A DNA stretch of 64,000 nt from the NCBI GenBank assembly GCA_905221605.1, contig CAJNDS010001079.1, forward strand, positions 328,501-392,500. The letters run 5' to 3'. Below the pieces are notes generated by a model, which was not told the DNA's origin, searched no databases, and saw nothing but the letters and a program-made list of their open reading frames with translations. A program made the translations under genes and the position numbers. The DNA comes from Symbiodinium natans. Lineage: Eukaryota > Sar > Dinophyceae > Suessiales > Symbiodiniaceae. Positions 55,965-64,000 of this stretch are shown piece by piece. Each line of letters opens with the position of its first letter. The stretch's first letter is position 1.

Positions 55965-57220
55965 TTGACAACAGAAGCTCAGTTCACGGCCCAATCCGTG
56001 CGTCGATGCTCAAGCCAAAGCATCAGCATCCCTTTTTGGTGGCTTGAAAGAGAGAATCGAGGCAGGCGGACTGGCAGCGTGAGTTCGCGACGCCTTCGCG
56101 AACCTCAGCAGCATGCAAGTCCTGCAGAACCGTTCTGTTCAGCCTGCTGGGCAAAGCATGAGGCAGTTGCCGGTGGGTCTGAGTGCATGACACACTGCTG
56201 CTTACCTCCGGCAAGCCCCTTCGGTCATAACTCAAACGCTAGAAAAAACCCTGATCTGCGGCAGCTGCATCATGTCCTGTCTGAAGAGGACCACAAAAGT
56301 CTGCCAGAACAACATCCATCAACCTTCATTTCAAACCACTGCAAGTTAAAGTACTGAAACTTTGCTGAGTGCAGAGCAGACTCTTCCAGAGCGTTGCCCT
56401 CATCATTCCTGGCAGGCGAATGGTTGGGCTTCAGGGAGAGCGCAGCTCTTGTACGGAAAGACATTGTGCTCAGGGCTATGACACGGTAGGCCGTCATCTG
56501 AGACGATTAGCCAGGGTTCTCGAAGCTTGTCAAGCCCTGCTTGGGATCTCTGGAACTCAAGATCAAAGGCTTAAAGTGGTACGTCTTGCCCATGAGCACT
56601 GTGTCCCCCCACAAGGCAGTTGTTGCAGGCTGTCCCATTTGCATGACATCGTATGCCTCAAGCTTGTGGAGGTAAGGAGGCTCGGCTTCGATGCTTCCGA
56701 CCGCGAAACCCTCCTTTGAATTCCTTCCACGGCCTTTTTCAACGTGCCCTACATGAGTGGGGGGGTGGTGGGTGGTGATCTAGCCCATGGCTCCCGTGAA
56801 TACTTGGGATGTCTCCATTGTCACATACCAACCCTCTGGGGTCCCTTGGCGTTCAACCCTAAAGGTTCCTTGTGATCCTGTAGAGGTGCCTGAAGCTGCC
56901 ACTTCCCTGCGTCCACTAGATGATAAGAAGGGTACCCCTCCTCGGCGTTAGGTAGCTGTGCGAAAGAACCCAGGGCCCAAGATAGGGCAAAAGAGAGCTT
57001 TCCAGCAAACCCCAAGCCCCTCATCTCCAAGAAGGGGGACGGCGACACGAACCTCCCCCCGAGCCACCAAAACCTTGGGAACCCCGAACCGTTTGCCGCT
57101 CCTCAGTGAACTCGGTGCCCCAGAACCTGAAGCAGCTTTCTGGACTCTTGGCTCCGAGCTTAAGGGCAAGGCAAGGCAAGCCCTAACCTCACTTGGGGTA
57201 TCGTTGTCTCAGGGTTAAGG
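55965..57220. other. Repeat-free region with conflicting coding signals
   Basis: No telomere arrays for about 1.2 kb. Plus strand: 56,369-56,719 is open for 116 codons from a GTG (HLRRLARVLEACQALLG). Minus strand: about 56,664-56,516 reads AYDVMQMGQPATTALWGD, and 57,048-56,821 is also open to a stop. I cannot decide the coding strand. Confidence 0.35.
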
Positions 57221-58617
57221 ATTCAGGCTAAGATTTCAGGCAGTGGGTGAACTGAGGGCATATTTTGTGGGGTCACCGGGTCTCCATGATGGTATAGTGT
57301 TGTGGTGGATTCCTTGCATTCAGGGTACCAACAAAAGGGCCCATCAGATAGAGGAGCAACCCCCCATAGGAGTTGTGGTAGACTGTTGTTGGCTTCGGGC
57401 TTGAGTCAGTTCAGGGGACCCTTCAACACAAATCAGGGGGGAATCTGGGCATTTGTTTGGGGGGGGGGGGGGGGGGGGGGGGGGTAGAGGGGACAGAAGC
57501 TAGACAACTGCCCAGGTGAAATGGCTGCAAGGTTCAGGGGTCTAGGATTTTAGGTGTTAACGTGGCCGTCATCCAGGCATGGTCGGGTTCTTGGGGCCTT
57601 TGGGGGGAGGGTGGCAGGCCTTCGGCTTGGGAGAACGTAGGAAAATCTCACGGAAGCACACCTTGGGAAAGCCTATACCCAAGGAAGGAGCCCGCACTGC
57701 GATAACATCAAGTGGTACATGGTTCCCCACCCGCCAGCTACAGTGGTTAATAGGGTCCCGTCAGGCCTTTGCAGCCCTTCCTCAAGCCTGAACTCATGGG
57801 CATGAGAGCTTCTACCATAACCATTCAAGGCCCAACTTGGGCCCAAACGAGGGGCTCAAGCAACGAGGCTGGATTTTGGAAGCTGGCCCCTCCACCCCTA
57901 AGCTCGTTGAACCTTCTAGCCTAAACCTGTCCATAAACCAAATCCCGAAACGCCTAACCAAAACCCTAAACCCCAAATTTGAAATTGAATCCGGCCCCTC
58001 AGACTCTAAACCCGAACCCCCTAAAACTTTGCCCCTCCTAAGGCAACCTGCAAGTAAAACCGAAGCTCTTCAAGTGAGCCTGCACAGTTCTGCCGGAGTT
58101 TCAGAAGGCTTGAGGACCTCGGAACTCGGTTTAAGGATGTGACGGTTGAGGGTTTAGGGTCGAAGGTTTCGGGCTTAGAGCATAGTTCGTCAGAACAGCG
58201 GTTCTGGGGCTTCTACCTGAAGGCTCCTGTGTTGGGGATCGCTCTACGCTGTGGTCAAGAATTTGGAGAGCAAAAATTGGTGCCAGCTCAAAGACCAGTA
58301 GATTTGCTGAGTGTGAAATTTGTTGGGCTTAGAATCCTAAACTCCCAAATCTGCTCAGTTCCCTCAGCCTTGAACCCCACAATCACTCAATTCCACCAGT
58401 TGCCCGCAGGAACCCACAATTTCTGCAGCCCAGAATTCCCCTTTCTGAAGTGCGGTTCAGAGTTTTGGTGCAGACTCAGCTTCAGGGCTCATGGCTTAGG
58501 GCTTACCCTAAGAGCCCAAACCCGACTTTGTTGCAGGGTACTACTCTACAACCTCTTCTGGGCTTCTTAGGTAACCTACAAACAAGTAGGCTTTGGGTTC
58601 TTAAGCTAGGGGAGCCC
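57221..58617. other. Largely unassigned DNA
   Basis: Contains a G run of about 22 at 57,461-57,483 and several short ORFs on plus without supporting motifs. No gene called. Confidence 0.4.
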
Positions 58618-58905
58618 CTGCACCCTAAACCCTAAACCCCAAACCCTGAACCCTAACACCCAAACCTTGAACCCTAAACCCTAAACCCTGAACCCTAAAC
58701 CCCAAACCCTGAACCCTAAACCCTCAACCCTAAACCCCAAACCCTGAACCCTAAACCCTCAACCCTAAACCCCAAACCCTGAACCCTAAACCCTCGACCC
58801 CAAACCCTGAACCCTAAACCCTCAACCCTAAACCCCAAACCCTGAACCCTAAACCCCAAACCTTGAACCCTCAACCCTGAACCCTAAACCCCAAACCCTG
58901 AGGGC
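58618..58905 (-). repeat. CCCTAAA/CCCCAAA/CCCTGAA/CCCTCAA higher-order array
   Basis: Four telomere-like variants repeat in a fixed order giving a ~42-bp period (CCAAACCCTGAACCCTAAA, then CCCTCAA), over about 290 bases. Confidence 0.9.
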
Positions 58906-59242
58906 AACGCCGAATTCAGCAAACAAAGTCGAAAACATGGAGGCCGCAGTCGAAAAACGAGGACGTGGAGACGGAAACATGAGGGCCACTGTCGGAAAAC
59001 AGCAAGGCAAAAATCAAAAAACATGACGGACGCAGTCGAAAAACAAAAAGCCGCTAGCAGGAAGCAAGAAAAATATACGCCGCCCGCCTCCGAAGCCCCA
59101 GTTAGAAAATTCAGAATTAGAAAAAGCCACAGTCGCAAAACGCAAAAGCCACCATCGGAAGCAAGCAATCCGAAAGGAAAAACGTACGGTCGTTGTAATG
59201 CATTGACGCGATGATCCCTTGAGTCTTCAGAGGCTCCCACAT

Positions 59243-59461
59243 TAGAAAAGTCAGCATTAGAAAAAGCCACAGGTCAGCAAACACGAAGCCGTAGTGAGCA
59301 AGCGAACCGCCACAACAAAACACGCCAGGTCAAGTAAGCGCTCCGTAAGCCTAGAAAAGTCACCATTAGAAAAAGCCACGGGTCAGCAAACACGAAGCCG
59401 CAGTCAGCAAGCGAACCGCCACAACAAAAACACGCCAGATCAAGTAAGCGCTCCGTAAGCC
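59243..59461. repeat. 109-bp tandem duplication
   Basis: TAGAAAAGTCA units start at 59,243 and 59,352 and run to CTCCGTAAGCC; diverged relatives lie upstream from about 59,100. Confidence 0.9.
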
Positions 59462-59654
59462 GCAATTAGAAAAGGAGGGCCTATTTATTTTTTTTTTTGG
59501 GGGGGGAGGGGGGGTCTTTTTTTTGGTTCATTTTCTTGTTTTTTCCTAAGAAAACCACCTTTCCTCTTTTTGTTTACAGGATTTGATGCATTTTCGTGGT
59601 TGTTCGTACGAAAAACCGTAATTCCCTCTGTATTTTCAGAGGAAGGCGATATTT

Positions 59655-59811
59655 CTTGTAGGTTTTAGAAGGAAAGAAGGAAAGAAAGAAAGGAAGGAAG
59701 AAAGAAAGGAAGAAAACAAGGAAGGAAGGAAAGAAGAAAGGAAGGAAGGAAGAAAGGAAGGAAGCAAGGAAGGAAGAAAGGAAGGAAGGAAGCAAGGAAG
59801 GAAGAAAGGAA
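59655..59811. repeat. GGAAGGAAGAAA microsatellite
   Basis: About 155 bases of AAGG/AAAGG units. Confidence 0.95.
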
Positions 59812-60300
59812 GCGTGCTTCAAAGCCCAAGAAACTAGTTGAAAAACATCGTGTGAGCATTGTGTTTGCAAAGGGGGGGGGGGGGCTGCGCCCCCCCCCAA
59901 CCCCCCCGCTTTTTTTGAGCCGTGCAGCGTGCTTCAAAGCCCAAGTTGACACCCATCATGTGAGCAGGGTGTTTGCACATGGGGGGGGTTTGGCTGCGCC
60001 CCCCCAAGCCCCCCCGGCTTCTTTCAAGTCGTACCAAGCGTGCTTCAAAAGCCCAAGAAACGTGTTGACACCCATCATGTGAGCAGGGTGTTTGCAAGTG
60101 GGGGGGCTGCGCCCTCCCACCAATCCCCGCCCCCCCCGCTTCTTTTAAGCCGTACCAAGCGTGCTTCAAAGCCCAAGAAACTAGTTGAAAAACATCGTGT
60201 GAGCATTGTGTTTATTGCAAATGAGGGGGGGGGGGGCGGTGCAGAGCGCGCTTCAAAGCCCAAGAAACTTGTTGGCACCCATCATGTGAGCAGGGTGGCT
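59812..60300. repeat. ~110-bp tandem repeat with G-run/C-run hairpin
   Basis: GCGTGCTTCAAA or GCGCGCTTCAAA starts at 59,812, 59,927, 60,038, 60,159 and 60,246. Most units contain a G tract, CTGCGC, then a C tract, able to fold back. Confidence 0.9.
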
Positions 60301-60313
60301 TTTACGCTTGACG

Positions 60314-60575
60314 AAATCCGTCCAAAATGTAAGCAGAATAGGGTTTCCGTAGAAAAACCAACGAAAACCTCAAGGAAACGAGGATATCTGTCCAAAATGT
60401 AAGGAACACAGGGTTTTCCCTAGGAAAAGCCAAGGAAAACCTAAGGGAAATGACAGGAAATCCGTCCAAAATGTAAAGAAAATAGGGCTTTCCCTATGAA
60501 AAACCAACGAAAACCTAAGGAAAATGACAGAAAATCCGTCCAAAATGTAAGGAAAGTAGGGCTTTTCCTGGAGAA
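60314..60575. repeat. ~73-bp tandem repeat, four copies
   Basis: TCCGTCCAAAATGTAA (one TCTG variant) at 60,317, 60,387, 60,461 and 60,535. Confidence 0.9.
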
Positions 60576-60599
60576 AAGTCTGGATTCTTATGAGTGTAG

Positions 60600-60890
60600 A
60601 CTTCACTCAGCTATGCAGAGTAATGAGACTGACTGACTGAAAGAACAAGCCATGTTTGTTGACTTGCAGCTTTCGCGTTTGCGACTCTGAGCTGTTTCGT
60701 GCTTTCTGACGCACGGCTCGTGTTTTCCAGCGGTTCTGGTCTGCTGTTTGCTGACTGTTGCGCTGGTGTTTTTGAATTGTTGCCTGGGTGTTGTTGACTC
60801 TGGCCGTGGTCGTTTGCGACTATTGCGTCCCTGTTTTCGACGCCTGTTTTGCTGACTGTTGCCCCTGTTTTCCGAATGTTGCTTCTCTCC
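60600..60890. other. Degenerate GACTGTTGC-rich stretch
   Basis: Repeated GACTGTTGC, GAATTGTTGC and GACTATTGC motifs. No gene called. Confidence 0.4.
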
Positions 60891-61267
60891 AAACCCTGAA
60901 CCCTGAACACTAAACCCCGAACCCTGAACTCTAAACCCTGAACCACGAACTGCTGCATCCGGGCCCTCGGCCTCCAGGGACGACACCTCAGGGTTCGCCC
61001 CTGCCAGGCCGGGGAGTTTTAGGGTTTTAGGGTCTTAGGGTCTTAGGGTCTTAGGGTCTTAGGGTCTTAGGGTTTTAGGGTTTAGGGTTTAGGGTTTCGG
61101 GTTTAGGGTTTGGGATTTAGGGTTTAGGGTTTAGAGTTTAGGGGTCAGGCTTTGAGGGTTTGGCTTGCTGGCTCTTCGAAAGGAAGGAGGGAATCATACG
61201 AATTGGGTACCTGTTTCCCTCTTTCCCTGCTAAGTACCACTCCGTTGGGGATCCTGATGAAGAATCT

Positions 61268-61370
61268 AGGATGGCCCTTAACACCCTCTGAAAAATAGTC
61301 CTGAATAGAACCCTCTGAAACCCAATAAGGGGAAATACAAAATATCCCCAGGGCCTACCTAGGAATAGAG
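61268..61370 (-). mobile_element. Introner B, uninterrupted copy
   Basis: Minus strand runs CCTAGGTAGGCCC to GGGCCATCCTAG, terminal inverted repeats. Downstream on minus an exon-like IPNGVVLSRE segment ends at a GTACCC donor near 61,210. Confidence 0.6.
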
Positions 61371-61566
61371 TTGTTCTGCCGCAGCTGAGGGATGTTGGAA
61401 GATCTGGTGAGTTAGGCGAGCCAGGTAGCGAGGCTTTAGGCAGTGAGGCTGCTTAAGCTGTACGGGGTGATAGAGGGTACCTAACTCCCTACCAAAAATC
61501 GGCAAGGTCAAGGCCCTTAGTGTTGTGGGGTGTGAGTCCAGAAAGAACGCCGTGGTCGAGCATTCT

Positions 61567-61773
61567 TCAGCCGTTATACGACGTTAAGACATCAACGAAA
61601 CGTAACGCTGTTGAAAACCCGATGCCAAGAAATCTAGCAGAAGTCGCGGCTGCTGCGACGGAGATTGAAGGGCGAAGAGCTTGAACCCAGCCCACCTTCA
61701 TCACATGTAAGGGCGCTCCGAAAAGAGCCCCCCAAAACAAGAAGCTTTTCACCCGCCTTGACCCCCAAAGCAC
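61567..61773 (-). CDS. Uncertain minus-strand exon or ORF
   Basis: Open for 68 codons with a hydrophobic stretch (SFLFWGALFGAPLH) followed by a possible GTGATG donor. No ATG. Unknown. Confidence 0.25.
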   Translation of the reverse strand: MLWGSRRVKSFLFWGALFGAPLHVMKVGWVQALRPSISVAAAATSARFLGIGFSTALRFVDVLTSYNG

Positions 61774-62459
61774 TCACACCTCCATCCCCTCGCACCCCTA
61801 AACCCTAAACCCTTAACCCTAAACCCACAGCCTCGCGACTTCAGGCGGTAGCCCAGCACTGCAGGAGCAAACCTGGTCAGCCATTTTGCAGTGGAACAGG
61901 GCGCCACACCCCAAGATATTTGGGCGTCGTCAGAGCTCGTTGGGAGTGGTACGGTTCCGCCACCCAGCTATTGACTCAGGAATAACCCTCCGTTCATACT
62001 CACTCAAGGAAGTGGGCTCCATGGTCAAATTCCATCCAACTACCCTAAGTCCCAAACCCTACAAGAACATCCTGTCCTAAGCCCAACTCATCCCAACTCC
62101 CAATCCTACTTCCACAACTGCCTTGGCCCGAAACTAGTCGGAGCACCCGAACCCCTATACCCTAACTCCACCCTACACCCGAAACCCTAAACCCCAAACC
62201 CTAAACCCGTAACCCCAAACCCTAAACCCTAAACCCTTAACCCTAACCCCTAAACCCTAAACCCTCACTCAACCCCAGACTCTCCCCCCCAAAGCCGGGG
62301 CAGCCTGGAGCAGTGGCGGCTGAAGAGAGAAAACGTGTTGCTCCCAGCCTGGCACGCTTCCCTCAGTCCAAGGGTTAGGGACTGGAATCTTGGGGTCAGG
62401 GGCTTAGGGTTTAGGGTTAAGGGTTTACAGCTTCAGGGTTTAGGGTTTAGGGTTAAGGG

Positions 62460-62744
62460 TTAAGGGGTTGGGTTAGGGCCGTAAGGTTCAGAGGCTTCTA
62501 TAGCATCAGGCGACGATGACGGCGCCATATAAGGGCACTTCGGATTCTTGAAGGGCTCTAGGAGGGGTCTATAGAGTCCATGCAGAGTACATGCGGGCAC
62601 CCGAATGCTGAAAGATATGCAGGGCTTTCTGAGGGAAAATTTGAGTGGCTCGCAAAAAAGAGGCGCCCCTGTCAGGACAACGACTCTTAAGCTTGTTGCG
62701 GATGCTTTAGGCCAACTTAATCCAAACCCTATACCCTGAATCAT
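62460..62744 (-). CDS. Uncertain minus-strand ORF
   Basis: 94 codons, protein-like (SLRVVVLTGAPLFCEPLKF and LYRPLLEPFKNPKCPY), ending in telomere-derived codons. No family recognised. Confidence 0.25.
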   Translation of the reverse strand: MIQGIGFGLSWPKASATSLRVVVLTGAPLFCEPLKFSLRKPCISFSIRVPACTLHGLYRPLLEPFKNPKCPYMAPSSSPDAIEASEPYGPNPTP

Positions 62745-63009
62745 AAGCCTGCTAAACCCTAACTAAACCCTATACCTACCCCTAAACCCTAAACCCTAAA
62801 CCCTATACCTACCCCAAACCCTCAACCCTCAACCATAGACCTTTTAACCCCAACCTAAGCTTTACCGCAGGCCCCGGATCTCCTGAAAGTCGAAGCCGCC
62901 ATGAACCGGATTTAGGGTTTAGGGTTTGGGGCTTCAGGTTTGCGGTTTACGATTTGGGGTTTAGGATTTGGGGTTTAGGATTCGGGGCTTGGGGTCCTGG
63001 AGTTTAGGG

Positions 63010-64000
63010 GCCTAATCTGAACGGGTGTCGGGTAGTTGCTCTTCGAGATTCATACAGGCGCTATACGGGGACCGCTAGGCTCCTGTCTATTACTAGGGTT
63101 AAGAATCGTCTTGCTATTGAGCATGGCGACGGTCACCAACAACGTATTGCTGGTTCGTAGGGGGCAAAGAAATAATAATGCTAGTACCTCCATCCAACAA
63201 TGTCACATTCCTTCAGGCCTCTCTAGCCGAAACCCTAAACCCTAAACAATACCATGAAGACCCCCAATGACTTGGGTGCCCAATGACTTGGGCGCAGTGT
63301 TTCTGCCGCGGCGACAGGTTCTGTACATGGCTTTTGCAGCCAACGGGACAAGACCGCAGCAAAGGGGTGAAGTGGACCTCAACCCTGAACCCTGAGCCCT
63401 AACCCGCAAACCCCAAACCCTAAACCCTAAACCGGCTACTGCTCTCTAGTGCCCTTTTGGCTTAGACCATGGATTGTGTCCCGTGAGCCGGACTGTACAC
63501 TGTCCGCCGTGAGACTAACCGAGAATAGGGTTGCTTAAATCTCCTGGTTTGTCACAGAAGCACTTCTTCTGCAACAGGAGCTCACTGGGCTTAGGGTTTG
63601 GGATAAGCATTGAAGGGGTTTGGGCTGGAGTGGGACTGATCTGTGTCTATGCAACAGGGGGTATGCCCGAAACTTCCTGCTCTCCTCGAAACAGGCTCGG
63701 CAGGGCCAGAGATTGTTGGGTAGACAAGAGTAGGGAACGACGGAATGCTCCCGAATAAAGCGGGAAAAGCCGAAGACGACAGGTGTGCTCTTGATACGCA
63801 TGAGCTCGTCAAGTGGTGAAAAAGAGACCCTGCACCCTTTTGCCCTAAAACTCCTAGAGCCCTGAGTGCGACTATTGTCAATTCGCTTGCGTGTGGTTTC
63901 TCAAACCTTTGCATGAACCCCCCCCCCCCCCCCAAAAAAAAAAAAAAAGAGGAAATCTCCAACCTCCCCAAGCCATGTGCTGAGCCAACAACACAGACAA
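63010..64000. other. Unassigned right edge
   Basis: Short arrays near 63,225-63,250 and 63,385-63,435, small ORFs on both strands from 63,531, and a C/A homopolymer junction near 63,920-63,948. No gene called. Confidence 0.4.

Larger units (their letters stand above)
1..64000. repeat. Other interstitial telomere-type arrays
   Basis: Besides those listed singly, TTTAGGG on plus occurs at about 19-90, 935-1100, 1386-1520, 2670-2765, 3190-3270, 4475-4555, 8398-8535, 10605-10770, 15279-15370, 17050-17225, 44800-44950, 51950-52135 and 61015-61165. CCCTAAA on plus occurs at about 750-858, 2205-2265, 2503-2580, 6830-6915, 8858-8930, 10340-10410, 10910-10965, 13975-14230, 16740-16950, 24965-25035, 27755-27900, 28895-28965, 44515-44715 and 62150-62280. 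More than 60 separate arrays in all. Confidence 0.9.

Noticed and set aside
61879-61888. AGCCATTTTG, an inner part of the dinoflagellate spliced leader
   Set aside because: The flanking leader bases do not match and no clear gene follows.

Overview
The window looks like nuclear DNA of a dinoflagellate. Four things point there: very many Arabidopsis-type telomere repeats (TTTAGGG/CCCTAAA) scattered through the interior; nearly every supportable gene on the minus strand (unidirectional clustering); tandem near-identical gene copies; and introns with GT, GC and apparent GA donors. The organism call is inference. No rRNA, tRNA, CRISPR or bacterial-type operon was seen.

Layout. 1-19,000: a mosaic of short exon-like islands separated by telomere-repeat arrays in both orientations. 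From it I could rebuild a complete 13-exon minus-strand gene at 8,331-11,858. It encodes a DHHC-family protein S-acyltransferase with a DHYC active site, and its reading frame is kept across every junction. Upstream, at 12,068-19,003, lie exons of another minus-strand gene that includes the end of a probable PH domain. Further unassigned minus-strand exons lie at 1,298-7,847. 19,261-23,815: four tandem ~1.16-kb units, each with one intronless gene for a secreted cysteine-rich protein. 23,885-29,914: exons of a multi-pass membrane protein, interrupted by a ~2-kb GC-rich satellite. 30,490-41,400: about 11 kb of different satellites (purine/pyrimidine-skewed, palindromic, proline-coding-like, AT-rich). 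42,419-45,207: exons plus an intronless BTB/POZ gene. 45,136-53,434: more minus-strand exons in telomere-repeat mosaic. 53,687-55,897: an intronless 736-aa protein with a signal-like N terminus, a nuclease-like domain and eleven near-identical 36-residue mTERF-type repeats. 55,900-64,000: weakly coding DNA, minisatellites and more arrays.

Most interesting point: the telomere arrays sit inside introns. Three consecutive introns of the acyltransferase gene share the same terminal inverted repeats and short flanking duplications, as expected of introner elements (introns spread by DNA transposition). Several introner or MITE-like copies are split by a telomere array while a sister copy elsewhere in the window is intact. 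A TTTAGGG array also carries both GT and AG in every unit, so it can supply splice sites itself.

Exon models were made by eye from reading frame, splice dinucleotides and phase. Nothing was aligned or searched.
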